Positions 44,646-58,500 of a DNA stretch of 64,000 nt are shown here, one piece after another. The stretch's first letter is position 1, and each line of letters starts with the position of its first letter. The position numbers and the translations under genes are program-made. The DNA is taken from contig NW_024742485.1 of the NCBI RefSeq assembly GCF_018991925.1, positions 622,001-686,000 of the forward strand. The letters run 5' to 3'. Under the pieces are notes generated by a model. The model was not told where the DNA came from, searched no databases, and saw only the letters and a program-made list of their open reading frames with translations. Source of the stretch: Homarus americanus. Its lineage: Eukaryota > Arthropoda > Malacostraca > Decapoda > Nephropidae.

Positions 44646-47600
44646 TCATGTCACTGAAGGTATGCCTGGCCCTCACACCCCTGGTCATAGACCCAAACGA
44701 GTGCCCGGCCCTCACATCCCTGGTCATGGGGCTGGTGCCCCAGCCCTCACACCCCGGGTCATGGCACTGAAGGAGTGACCGGCACCACACTCCCCGGTCT
44801 AGGCACTGAAAGGGTGCCTGCCCTCACATCCTGGGCAGGGCTGAAGGGTGCCTGCCTCACACCCAGATTCATGGCACTGAAGTCTGGCCCTACCCCTGGG
44901 TCATGCTAAGGGTGCCCGCCCTCTCACACCCCGGGTCATGTCACAGGTTGCACGGTCCTCACACCCCCGGGTCATAGCCCTGAAGGGGTGCCCGGCGCCC
45001 ACACCCCGATCTATGGCACTGAAATCGAGCCCGGCCCTCACACCCCGGGTCATGGTGCTGAAGGGGTGCCCCGGGTCACACCCCGGTCTGCAGCACTGTA
45101 GGGGTGCCCTGCCCTCACACCCCGTTTCATGGCACTGAAGGATTCCCGGCCCTCACACCACGGGTCATGGGTTGAAGCGGTTCCCGGCCCTCACTCCCTG
45201 GGTCATGGGGCTGAGGGTGCCTGGCCCTCACACTTCGGGTCATGTCACTGGAGGGTGCCCCTCACACCCCAGGTCATGTCACTGAAGGGTTCCTGGCCCT
45301 CACACCCCGGGTCATGGCACTGAAGGTGCCTGTCCCTCACACCCGGGTCATGTCACTGAAGGGTGCCCGGCCTCACACCCCTGATTCATTTACTGAAGGG
45401 TGCCCACCCTCACACCCCGGGTCATGTGAAGTGCCTGGCCCTCACACCCCCGGTTTGTAGCACTTAGGGGTGCCCGGCCTCACACCCTGCTCTCATGGCA
45501 CTGAAAGGGTGCCCGGCCCTCACACTCCGGTCTCACACAGTGAAGGTGCCCGGCCCCAACATCGTGGTCATGGCACTGAAGGTGCCTGGCCCTCACACCA
45601 CGGGTCATGGGGTTGGCGGTTCCCGCCCTCACACCCCAGGTCATGTCACTGAAGGGGTGCCCGGCCCTCACACCACGGGTCATGGCACGAAGGGTGCCTG
45701 GCCCTCACACCCCGGGTCATGGTACTGAATGGGTGCCCGCTTACACCTCGATCATGGCACTAAAAGGGTGCCCGGCTCACTCCCCGGGTCATGGTGGCTG
45801 AGGGTGCCCGGCCTCACACCCCGGGTCATGGGGTTGAAGCGGTTCCCGCCATCACACCCAGGGTCATGGTGCTGATAAGGTGCCCGGCCTCACACCCCTG
45901 ATTCTGGCACTGAAATCAAGCCTGGCCCTCACACCCGGGTTCGCACACTGTAGGGGTGCCTGGCCCTCACACCTGGTTCATGACACTGAGGGGTGCCCGG
46001 CCCTCACACCCCGGGTCATGGAACTGAAGGAACGGCCCTAACACCCCGGGTCATGGACCCAAGGTGCCCGGCCTCACACCACGGGGTTATGGGTTGAAGC
46101 GGTTCCCGGCCTCACACCCCGGGTCATGTCACTGAAGGTTCCAGGCCCTCACACCCCGGGTCATGGCACTGCAAGGGTGCATGTCCTCACACCCCGGGTC
46201 ATGGTGCTAAAGGGTTCTGGCTTACACCCCTGATCATGGCACTGAAAGGGTGCCCGCCCTCAAACCCGGGTCATGGTGTCGCAGGGTGGCCGGCCTCACA
46301 ACCCTGGTCACTTAAGTGTCTGGCCCACACCGGTTCATGGGGTTGAAGTGGTTCCCCGGCCATCACACCCCTGGTCATGGTGCTGATGGGTTCCCGGCCT
46401 CACACCCCGGTCATGCACTGAAAGGGTTCCTGGCCCTCATACCCCTGCGGTCATGTCACTGAAGGGTGCCCTGCTATCACACTCCGGATCATGGCACTTA
46501 AGGGGTGCCAGCCCTCACACCCCGGGTCATGTGAAGGGGTGCCTGCACTCACACCCTTTTCATAGCACTGAAGGGGTGCCCGGCACTCACACCCTGTTCA
46601 TGGCACTCTGCAGGTGCCCGTCCTCACAACCAGGCTTGACACTGTGCCCGGCCTCACCCCAGGTCATGTCACTGAAGGGGAGCCCGGCCTCACACCCCTG
46701 GGTCATGGAACTGAAAGGGGTGCCCGGCCCTCACACCCCTGTGTCATGGTGCTAGTGGTGCCTGGCCTCAAAACCCCGGGCTCATGTCACTGAAGGTGCC
46801 AGGCCCTCACACTCGGGTCATGGTGCTGAGGTGCCCGGCCCTCACACCCTGGGTCATGTCACTCAAAGGGTGCCCGGCCCTCACACCCCTGATTCGTGAC
46901 ACTGAAGGGTGCCTGGCCCTCACACCCCGGGTCATGGTGCTGAAGGGGTGCCGGCCTCACACCCCGGGTCATGGTGCTGGAGGGGTGCCCGCCCTCACAC
47001 CCCGGCCTGGCGTCACTGAAGGGGTGCCCGGCCTCACACCCTGGTCATGTCACTGAAGGTGCCCAGCCCTCACACCTGTTTCATGGCACTGAAGGTGCCC
47101 GGCCTCACACCCCAGTTCATGACACTGAAGGGGTGCTCGGCCCTCACACCCCGGGTCATGGAACTGAAGGGTGAACGGCCCTCACACCCCAGGTCATGTC
47201 ACTGAAGGGTTCCAGCCTCACACCCCAGGTCATGGCACTGAAGGTGCCTGTTCCTCCACCCCGGGTCATGAGTGCTGAAGGGTGCCGGCCCTCACAACCC
47301 AGGTCATGTCACTGAACGGGTTCCCAGCCCTCACACCCCGGGTCATGGAACTGAAGGGGTGCCTGTTCCTCCACACCCCAGGTCTATTGCAGGGGTGCTG
47401 GCTTCCACCCCGATTTATGGCACGAAAGGGTTCCCGGCCCCTGCAGGTCATGGTGCTGATAGGGTTCGGCCCTCAAACGGTCCTTGGTGCTAGAGGGGTG
47501 CCTTCCCACCAGGTCATGTCACTGAAAGGGTTCCCGGCCCTCATACCCCGTGTCAGTGTCACTGAAGGGGTGCCCAGCTGTAACACTCCGGATGATGGCA

Positions 47601-48662
47601 CTTAAGGGGTGCCTAGCCCTCACACCCCGGGTCATGGTACTGAAGGGCTGTACGGTCCTCACACCCAGGGTCATGTCACTGAAGGGTTGCCCGGCCCTCA
47701 CAACCCGGGTCATGGCACTGAAGGGGTGCCTGGCGCTCACACCCCGGATCATGATGCTGAAGGGGTGCCCGGCTTTCACACCCCGATTCATGGCACTGAA
47801 AGGGTGCCCGGCCCGCACACCCAGGGTTATGTCACTAAAGGGATGCCCGGCCCTCACACCCCGGGGCATGGTGCTGAAGGGGTGCCCGGCTTTCACACCC
47901 GGATTCATGGCACTGAAAGGGTGCCCGGCCCTCACACCCAGGGTCATGGTGGCTGAGGGGTGCCCGGCCCTCACACCCCGGGTCATGGGGTTGAAGCGGG
48001 TCCCGGCCATCACACCCCGGGTCATGGTGCTGATGGGGTGCCCGGCCCTCACACCCCTGGTCATAGACCTAAACGAGTGCACGGCCCTCACACCCCTGGT
48101 CATAGACCTAAACGAGTGCCCGGCCTTTACACCCCGGGTCATGGGGCTGAAGGTGTGCCCCGCCCTCACACCCCGGGTCATGGCACTGAAGGAGTGACAG
48201 GCCCTCACACCTCGGGTTATGGCAACTGAAAGGGTGCCCTGCCCACACACCCCGGGTCATGTCATTGAAAGGGTGCCAAGCCCTCACACCCCGGTGTCAT
48301 GTCACTGAAAGGTTGCCCGGCCCTTACACCACGGGTCATAGCACTGAAGGGGTGCCCGGCCCTCATACCCCGGATCATGGTGCTGGAGGGGTGCCCGGCC
48401 CTCACACCCGGATTCATGGCACTGAAAAGGTGCCCGGCCCTCACACCCCGTGTCATATGAAGGGCTGCCTGGCCCTCACACCCCGTGTTATGTAAAGTGG
48501 TGCCCGGCCCTCACATCCCGATTCAAAGCTCTGTAGGGTTGCCCGGCCCTCACACCCCGTTTCATGGCACTAAAGGGGTGCCCGGCCCTCACACCCCTGC
48601 TCATGGCACTAAAGGGGTGCCCGTCCCTCACACCCCGGGACATGGCACTGAAGCGGTGCCCG
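44646..48662. repeat. Higher-order repeat A, copy 2 (about 4.0 kb)
   Basis: GGTATGCCTGG at 44659, a GACCCAAACGAG unit at about 44690, GATTCCCGGCCC at 45141, CACTTCGGG at about 45231, and TTGAAGCGG-type units near 45171, 45613, 45834, 46091 and 46340: the order and near-spacing of copy 1. The right third (47.5-48.66 kb) is cleaner than the corresponding part of copy 1. Confidence 0.8.
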
Positions 48663-51600
48663 GCCCTCACACCTTGGTATGCCTGGAGGCCGGCCCTCAC
48701 ACCCCGGTCATAGACCTAAACGAGTGCCGCCCTCACATCCCTGGTCATGGGGCTGAAGGGGTGCAGCCCTCACACCCCGGGTCATGGCACTGAAGAGTCA
48801 CCAGCACTCCACCCCGGTTCATGGCACTGAAAGGGTGCCAGCCCTCACATCCCGGGTCATGGGGCTGAAGGGTGCCAGCCCTCACACCAGATTCATGGCA
48901 CTGAAGGTGCAGCCCTCTCACCCGGGTCATGCTAAGGGTGCCCCCTCACACCCCGGGTCATGTCACTGAAGGTGCACAGTCCTCACACCCCGGGTCATAG
49001 CCCTGAAGGCCGGCGCTCACCCGATTCATGGCACTGAAATCAGGCCCGACCCTCACACGGGTCATGGTGCTGAAGGGGTGCCCAGGTCACACCAGTTCAC
49101 CAACTGCAGCCCTCCACCCCGTTTCATGGCACTGAATGGGTACCCTACCCTCACACCCCGGTTCATGACACTGAAGGATTCCCAGCCCTCACACCACCGG
49201 GTCATGGGTTGAAGCGGTTCGCCTCCTCCCTGGGTCATGGGGCTGGAGGGTGCCAGCCTCACACTTCAGGTCATGTCACTGGAGGGTGCCCCTCACACCC
49301 CAGGTCATGTCACTGAAGGGTTCCGGCCCTCACACCCAGGTCATGCACTGAAGGTGCCTGTCCTCCACCCCGGGTCATGTCACTGAAGGGGTGCCCCTCC
49401 ACCCCGATTCATTTCACTGAAGGGGTGCCTGACCCTCACACCCGGGTCATGTGAAGGGGTGCCCGCCCTCACACCCCGGTTTGCAGCACTCTAGGGGTGC
49501 AGCCCTCACCCCGTTCATGGCACTGAAAGGGTGCCCGCCCTCACCTCCGGTTCATGACAGTGAAGGGTGCCCGGCCCTAACACAGCGGTCATGGCACTGA
49601 AGGGTGCCCGGCCTCACACCACGGGTCATCAGGTTGAAGCGGTTCCCAGCCCCCCCAGGTCATGTCACTGAAGGGGTGCCCGGCCCTCACACCAGGTCAT
49701 GGCACTGAAGGGTGCCTGGCCCTCACACCCAGGTCATGGTGCTGAATGGGTGCCGGCTTTCCACCCCCGATTCATGGCACTAAAAGGGTGCCCGGCCTCC
49801 CGGGTCATGGTGGCTGAGGGGTGCCCAGCCCTCACAGCCCGGGTCATGGGGTTGAAGCAGTTCCCAGCCATCACACGGGTCATGGTGCTGATGGGGTCTG
49901 CCTCACACACCCCGATTCTTCTACTGAAATGGGCCAGCCCTCACACCCGGTTCCCAGACTGCTAAGGGTGCCTGGCCCTCACACCCCAGTTCATGACACT
50001 GAAGGGGTGCCAGCCCTCCACCCCGGTCATGGAACTAAAGGGGTGAACAGCCCTAACACCCCAGGTCATGGACCTGAAGGTGCCCGGCCTTCACACCACG
50101 GGTTATGGGGTTGAAGCGGTTCCAGCCCTCACACCCTAGGTCATGTCACTGAAAGGCCGGCCCTCACACCCCGGGTCATGGAACTGAAAGGTGCCCGGCC
50201 CTCACACCCCGTGTCATGGTGCTGAAGGGTGCCGGCCCTCAAACCAGGTCATGTCACTGAAGGGTGCCAGGCCTCCACTCCAGGTCATGGTGCTGGAAGG
50301 GTGCCCAGCCCTCACACCCCGGGTCATGTCACTAAACAGGTGCCCAGCCCTCACACCCCAGGTCATGTCATAAGGTGCACAGCCCTCACCCCGGTCATGG
50401 ACCTAAAAGGGTTGCCTGGCCTTCACACGGGTATGGGGTTTTAGCGGTTCCCAGCCATCACACCCCGATTCATTTCACTGAGGGTGCCCGGCCTCACCCC
50501 AGGTCGTCTCTCTAAAGGTGCCAGCCTCACACCCGGATCATGTCGCTAGGCATGGTGCAGCCCTCACAACCCGAGTCATGGACCTAGGGATGTGGCCCTC
50601 ACACCCCGGCTCAGGGCACTGAAGGTGCCTTAACTGGCTGCCCTGGGTCATGTCACTGAAGGGTAGCCCTGCCCTCACACCCCGGGTCATGTCACTGAAG
50701 GGTGCCCAGCCGTCACTCCCTGGCCGCCTTTGAAGGTGTGCCCGGCCCTCACACCCCGTTTCATGGCACTAAAGGGGTGCCCGGCCCTCACACCCCGGCT
50801 CATGGCACTGAAGGGGTGCCCGTAACTGACGCCCCGGGTCATGTCACTGAAGGGGTGGCCAGCCCTCACACCCCGGGTCATGTCACTGAAGGGGTGCCCA
50901 GCCGTCACACCCCTGGCCATGGCACTGAAGGTGTGCCCGGCCCTCACACACCTGGTTATAGACCTAAACGGGTGGTCGGCCCTCACACCTCGGGACATGG
51001 GGCTGAAGGGGTGCCCGGCCGTCACACTTCAGGTCATGGCACTGAAGGAGTGGCTGGCCCTCACACCCCGACTCATGGCACTGAAAGGGTGCTCGGCCCT
51101 CACACCCCAGGTCATAGCACTGAAGGGGTGCCCGCCCACACACCCCTGGCCATAGACCTAAACGAGTGCCCGGCCCTCACATCCCGGGTCATGGCACTGA
51201 AGGAGTGACCGGCCCTCACACCCCGGGTCATGTCACTGAAGCGGTGACCAGCCGTCACACCCCTGGCCATGGCACTGAAGGTGTGCCCGGCCCTCACACA
51301 CCTGGTTATTGACCTAAATGGGTGACCGGCCCTCACACCTCGGGACATGGGGCTGAAGGGGTGCCCGGCCGTCACACCCCGGGTCATGGCACTGAAGGAG
51401 TGGCTGGCTCTCACACCCCGGGTCATGGCACTGAAAGGGTGCCCGGCCCTCACACCCCGTGTCATGGTGCTGAAGGGGTGCCCGGCCCTCAAACCCCGGG
51501 TCATGTCACTGAAGGGGTGCCCGGCGCTCACACTCCGGGTCATGGTGCTGGAGGGGTGCCCGGCCCTCACACCCCGGGTCATATCACTCTTGGTGCCAGC

Positions 51601-52500
51601 CCTCACACCCGGGTTATGTCCATAAGGGGTGCACAGCCCCTCACACTGCAGGTCGGACCTAAGGATTACCTAGCCTTCACACCCCGGGTCATGGGGTTTT
51701 AAGCGGTTCGGTCTTCACCACGGGTCATGGAATGAAGGGCACCGGCCATCACACCCCGATTCATGGCACTGAAAGGGTGCCCATCGTTCACACCCTAGGT
51801 CATGTCGCTGAAGTGGTGCACGGCCCTCACACCCCGGGTCAGGGACCTAAAGGGATACCCGTCCCTCACACCCCGGGTCATGGGGTTGAAACGGTTCCCG
51901 GTCCTCACACCACGGGTCATAGAGCTGAAGGGGTGCCCGGCCATCACACCGCGATTCATGGCACTGAAAGGGTGACCGGCCCTCACACCCAGGGTCATGG
52001 CAATAAATAGTTGCCCGGCCGTCACACCCCAGTTCATTGCTCTGTCCGGGTGCCCGGGCCTCACACCCCGTTCCATGGCACTAAATGGATGCCAGACCCT
52101 CACACCCCGGCTCATGGCACTGAAGGGATGCCCGGTCCTAAAGCCCCGGGTCATGTCACTGAAGAGGTGCCCGGTCCTCACACCCCTGGCCATGGCACTG
52201 AAGGTATGCCGGGCCCTCACACCCCTGGTCATAGAGCAAAACAAGTGCCCGGCCTCACCCCCAGGTCATGGACTGAAGTGTGCCCAGCTTCTTCACCCCC
52301 GGGTCATGGCACTGAAGGAATGACCGGCCTCACACCCCGGTCAGGGCACTGAAAGGGTTCCTGTCTCACACCCCGGGTCATGGTGCTGGACGGTGCCTGG
52401 CCTCACACCCCCGGTCATGTCACTGAAGGTGCCCGGCCCTCACACCCCAGGTCATGTCACTGAAGGGTTGCCCGGCCCTCACACCCCGGCTCATGGCACT
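48663..52500. repeat. Higher-order repeat A, copy 3 (partly diverged)
   Basis: GGTATGCCTGG at 48676, ACCTAAACGAG at about 48715, GATTCCCAGCCC at 49177, CACTTCAGG at about 49262, and TTGAAGC units near 49206, 49631, 49850 and 50109. Beyond about 50.45 kb the order departs from copies 1 and 2, so the end is approximate. Confidence 0.65.
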
Positions 52501-55500
52501 GAAGGGGTGCCTGGCGCTCCACTAGGGTCTATGGTGTGGTTGGTTTTGTTTGTGGGTGTGGTTTGTTGGTGGTGAAACGTGTGCTGTTGTTGCAGCTTTC
52601 ACGGGTTTCTTGGCACTGAAATTGCTGGCCTCACCCGAGGTGCTTGGTGGCTGGGGTTCCGGCCCTACCGGGTCATGGGTTGAAGCGGTTTCAGCCATCA
52701 CACCCGGGTCATGGTTTTGATGGGTGCCCGGCCTCACCTGGTGTTAACCTAAGCGAGTGCCCGGCCCTCACACCCTGGTCATGAATTTAAACGAGTGCCA
52801 GGCCTTTACCCGGGTGTGGGGCTGGGTGTGCCGCCCTCACACAGGTTCGTGGCGCTGGAAGGGTGACGGGCCCTCTGGGTTGATTTTGCACAAAGGGTCG
52901 CTGCCCACATCTGGTCATGTCGTGAAAGGTGCAACCTCACACCCCGGTGTCATGTCACTGAAGGTTGCCCGGCCTCACCCACGGGTCGCACTGAAGGGTG
53001 CCAGGCCTGCACGGATCATGTGCTGGAAGGTGCCAGCCCTCACACCCCGGTTCATGGCACTGGGATCAGCCCGGCCTCTGACCAGGTTTGGCACTGAGGC
53101 AGGCTGCCTGCACCCCGTGTCATATGAAGGGCTGCAGCCTCCACCCCCCGTGTAATGTGGTGGTGCCCTCTTTTGATTCATGGCCTCTGTGTGGGTTGCC
53201 AGCCTCACCCCTGTTTCGTGGCACTAAAGGGTGCCAGGCCTCAACACGGATCATGGCAGCACTAAGGGGTGCCAGCCCTCCACACAACTGGTTATGAGCC
53301 TAAACAGGTGCTCTGCCTCCCCCGTGTCTTGTGAGGGTGCAGGCCCTCCTGCAGTTCATAGCTCTGTAGTTGTCCGGCCCTCACACCCGTTTCATGGCAC
53401 TCAAGGTGCCAGCCCTCTTCCGGCTCATTAGCACTGAAGGTGCCCGTAACAACGCTTGGGTCTATGTCACTGGAGAGGTGGCAACCCTCACCCCGGTATG
53501 CATGTCACTGAAGGGTGTAGCAGTCACCTTTGCCTTTTCAGAAGGTGTGCGGCCCTCACCTCGGGACATGGTGCTGAAGGGGTGCCAGCCGTCACACTTC
53601 AGTCGCGCTTTGGGAATGTTTCTGGCCTCACACGGCTCCTTGGCACTGAAGGGTGCTCGCCCTCACCCCAGGTCATAGCTGAAAGGTGTCTTGCCTCACA
53701 CCTGGCATAGACCTAAACAGATGCCCGGCCCTCACATCTCCGGGTCATGGCACTGAGGGTGACCGTCCCTCACCCGGGTCATGTCACTGAAGCTGGTGCC
53801 ATCCACACCTTTACACAGCCTTTTGAAGGTGTGCCAGCCTCTCACCTGGTTGTTGGCCTAAATTGGTGGCGCTTTCACCTCGGGACATGGGGCTGAAGGG
53901 GTGCCAGCCGTCACAGGGTTATGGCGCTGGTGGCTGGCTCTCACCGGTGGTGGGTGTGGTGGAGTCATGGCATTGAAGGGGTGCTGCCTCATACCTGTGT
54001 CGTGGTGCTGGAAGGTGCACGGGCCTCAAGCAGGTCGTATGCTGAAGGTGCTGGCGCTCCTCCAGTCATGGTGCTGGAGGTGCCCAGTTTCCCGCGATTC
54101 GTCAGCACTGAAAGGTGCCCGGCCCCTCACCCAGGTTATGTCACTAAGGATGCCAGCCCTCACCCCAGGGGCATGGTGCTGAATTGGTGCCTTTCACCAC
54201 ATTCATGGCACTGAAAGGGTGCAGGCCCTCACACCCGGGTCATGGTGGCTGAGGGTTCCCGGCCCTCACACCCCGGTCATGGGGTTGAAGCAGTTTCAGC
54301 ATCACACCCCGGTCATGGTGCTGATGGGGTGCCCAGCCCTCCACCCCTGGTCATGAGCCTAAACAGGGTGCCCAGCCCTCACACCTGGTCATAGACCTAA
54401 ACAGGTGCCGGCCTTTGCCCCAGGTTGGCTGAAGGGTGCCCCTCCCAGGTCATAGCACTGAAGAAGACAGGCCCTCACACCCGGTTATGGCACTGAAAGT
54501 CGCTGCCCACATCTGAGTCATGTCATTGAAAGGTGCAGCCCTCACACCCGGTGTCATGTCACTGAAGGTTGCCCGGCCCTCCTGCAGGTCATACACTGAA
54601 GGTGCAGCCCTCATACCCCGGATCAAGGGTGCTGGAGGTGCCGGCCTCACCCCGATTCATGGCACTGAAATCAGGCACCCCTCACACCCAGTTGCTTAGC
54701 ACTGAAAAGGTGCAGCCCTCCCCGTGTCATGTGAAGGGGTGCCCTCGGTTCATAGCTCTGTGGGGTTGCCGGCCTCACACCCCGTTTCATGGCACTCAAG
54801 GGGTGCCCGGCCTACAGCTCATGGCATGAAGGGGTGCGTAACTGACGCCCCGGGTCATGTAACTGAAGGGTGGCCAGCCCTCACACCCAGGTCATGTCAC
54901 TGAAGGGTGCCAGCCGTCACACTGGCCATAGCTTGAAGGGGTGGCCTCATGCCCGGATCAGGGTGCTGGAAGGGTGCCCGCCTCACACATTCATGCAATT
55001 GAAATCAGGCCAGGCCCTCACCCCGGGTCGCAGCACTGAAAAGGTGCCCGGCCCTCACACCCCGTGTCATGTGAAGGTGCCGGCCCTCACACTCCGGTTC
55101 ATAGCTCTGTGGGGTTGCCCGACCCTCACACCCCGTTTCATAGCACTCAAGGGTCCAGCCCTCCACCCGGCTCATGGCACTGAAGGGGTGCCCGTAACTG
55201 ACCCCTTGGGTCATGTAACTGAAGGGTGGCCAGCCTCACAGGTCATGTCACTGAAGGGGTGCCCAGCCGTCACACCTGGCCATGGCACTGAAGGTGTGCC
55301 AGCCCCACCCCTCAGGACATGGGGCTGAGGGGTGCCCGGCCGTCACTTCAGGTCTTGGCACTGAAGAGTGGCTGCCTCTCACACCCCGGCTCCTTAGCAC
55401 TGAAAGGTGCTCGGCCCTCACACCCCAGGTCATAGCACTGAAGGGTGCCCAGCCCTCCCACCCCTGACCATAGACCTGGTGCGTCTTCACCCCGGATCAT

Positions 55501-58500
55501 GTCACTGAAGCGGTGCCCAGCCGTCACAGCCCTGGCCATGGCACTGAAGGTGTGCCCGGCCCTCACACACCTGGTTATTGACCTAAGATGGGTGACCCTC
55601 ACCTCGGGACATGGGGCTGAAGGGTGCCAGCATCACACCCCAGTCATGGCACTGAAGGTGGCTGGCTCTCACACCCCGGGTCATGAGCACTGAGGGTGAT
55701 CGGCCCTCAAACCCTGGGTCATGGTGCTGGAGGGTGCGGGGCTCACACCAGTTCAGCACACTGGCAGTGCGGCCTTCACACCCCGTTTCGCACTTGAAAG
55801 GGTGCCGCCCTCACCCCGATTCCTGGCACTGAAATCAGGCCACCTCACACCCCGGGTCATGGTGCTGAAGGGTGCCAGCCCTCACACCCAGATTCATGGC
55901 ACTGAAGGTGGTTGGCCCTCACACACCCCGATTCGTCGCTTTGAAAAGTGCCAGTTCCCCAGTTCATGGCACTGAAGGGGTGCCCATCCGTCACCCCGGT
56001 TCATGACACTGAAGGGGTGCAGCCCTCACTCCCGGGTCATGGTGCTGGAAGGGTGCCCGGCCTCACACCCAAAGTTATGTCACTAAAGGGGTGCCGGCCC
56101 TCACACCCCGGGTCATGGGGTTGAAGCGGTTTCCGGCCATCACACCGGGTCATGGTGCTGATGGGGGCCCAGCCCTCACCCTGGTCATAGACCTAAAAGA
56201 GTGCCAGGCCCTCACACCCTGGTCATAGACTAAACAGAGTGCCGGCCTTTGCACCCCGGGTCATGGCACTGAAGGGTGACAGGCCCTCACGGGTTATGGC
56301 ACTGAAAGGTGCGCTGCCCACATCTGGTCATGTCATTGAAGGGTTGCAGGCCCTCACACCCCAGTGTCATGTCACTGAAAGGTTGCCCAGCCCTCACACC
56401 ACAGGTCACAACACTGAAGCCCTGACCCTCATACCCCGGATCAGGGTGCTGGAAGGTGCCCGGCCTCACACCCCGATTCATGGCACTGAAATCAGGCCGG
56501 CCCTCTCCCGGGTCATGGCACTGAAAGGTGCAGCCCTCACCCCGTGTCATGTGGAGGGTGCCCGGCCCTCACTCCAGTTCATAGCTCTGTAGGGTTGCCT
56601 GGCCCTCCACATTTCGCACTCAGGGTGCCCGGCCTCCAGCTCATGGCACTGAAGGGGTGCCCGTAACCTGACGCCCGGGTCATGTAACTGAAGGGTGGCC
56701 AGCCCTCACCCAGGTCATGTCACTGAAGGGGTGCAGCCGTCACACCCTAGCCGCCTGCAGAGGGGTGCCCGGCCCCTCTCCGGATCAGGGTGCTGGAGGT
56801 GCGGCCCTCACACCCCGATTCATGGCACTGAAATCAGGCCAGCACACCACAGGTCATGGCACTGAAAAGGTGCAGCCCTCACCCCGTGTCATGAAAGGTG
56901 CCCGCCTCACATCCGGTTCATAGCTCTGTAGGGTTGCCCGGCCCTCACACTTTCAGCACTCAAGGGGTGCCCGGCCCCTCCGCACCCCGGCTGGTGCCCG
57001 TAACTGACGCGTCATGTAACTGAAGGGTAGCCAGCCTCACACCCAGGTCATGTCACTGAAGGGGTGCCCAGCCGTCTACCTGGCCGCGCTGAAGGCGGCC
57101 TCCACCTCGGGACATGGGGCTGAAGGGGTGGGCCGTCTTCCAGGTCATGGCACTGAAGAGTGGCTGCCTCTCACACCTGCGCGCAGAAAGGTGCTCAGCC
57201 CTCACACCCCGGTCCGCTTTGAAGGGTGCCGGCCCTCCACCCGACCATAGAGCCTAAACGGTGCCGGTCTTCACGGTCATGTCACTGGCGGTGAGCCGTC
57301 ACACCCTAGCCATGACAGTGAAGGGGTGCCCGGCCCTAACACCCCGGGTCATGGCACTGAAGGGGTGCCCAGCCCTCACACCACGGGTCATGGGGTTGAA
57401 GCGGTTCCCGCCCCTCACACCCCGGGTCATGGTGCTGGAGGGGTGCCCGGCCCGGCCCTCACACCCCGGGTCATGTCACTGAAGGGGTGCCCGGCCCTCA
57501 CACCCCAGGTCATGTCACTGAAGGGGTGCCCGGCTTTCACACCCCGATTCATGTCACTGAAAGGGTGCCTGGCCCTCACACCCCGGGTCATGGTGGCTGA
57601 GGGGTGTCCGGCCCTCACACCCCGGGTCATGGGGTTGAAGCGGTTCCCGGCCATCACACCCCGGGTCATGGTGCTGATGGGGTGCCCGGCCCTCACAACC
57701 CGATTCTTGGCACTGAAATCGACCCCGGCCCTAACACTCTGGGTCATGGTGCTGAAGGGGTGCCCGGCCCTCACACCCCGATTCATTTCACTGAAGGGGT
57801 GCCCGACCCTCACACAACGGGTCATGTGAAGGGGTGCCCGGCCCTCACACCCCGGTTCGCAGCACTGTAGGGGTGCCCGGCCCTCACACCCCGGTTCATG
57901 ACACTGAAGGGGTGCCCGGCCCTCACACCCCGGGTCTTGGAACTGAAGGGGTGAACGGCCCTAACACCCCGGGTCATGGACCTAAAGGTGCCCGGCCTTC
58001 ACACCACGGGTCATGGGGTTGAAGCGGTTCCCGGCCCTCACACCCCGGGTCATGTCACTGAAGGGTTCCCGGCCCTAACACCCCGGGTCATGGCACTGAA
58101 GGGGTGCCTGTCCCTCACACCCCGGGTCATGGTGCTGAAGGGCTGCCTGGCTTTCACACCCCGATTTATGGCACTGAAAGGGTGCCCGGCCCTCAAAACC
58201 CGGTTCATGGTGTCGGAGGGGTGCCCGGCCCTCAAACTCCGGGTCATGGTGCTGATGGGGTTCCCGGCCCTCAAACCCCAGGTCATGGTGCTGGAGGTGC
58301 CAGCCCTCACACCCCAGGTCATGTCACTGAAGAAGTGCCCAGCCTCACACCCCAGGTCATAGCACTGAAGGGGTGCCTGTCCCTCACACCCCGGTCATGG
58401 TGCTGAAGGGCTGCCTGGCTTTCACACCCCGATTTATAGCACTGAAGGGTGCCCGGCCTTCAAACACCGGGTCATGGTGTCGCAGGGTGCCAGCCCTCAC

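Noticed and set aside
47519..48250. 243-codon minus-strand and 215-codon plus-strand open frames
   Set aside because: Both follow from a 39-bp unit that lacks stops in these frames. Both strands are open at once, which speaks against a gene.
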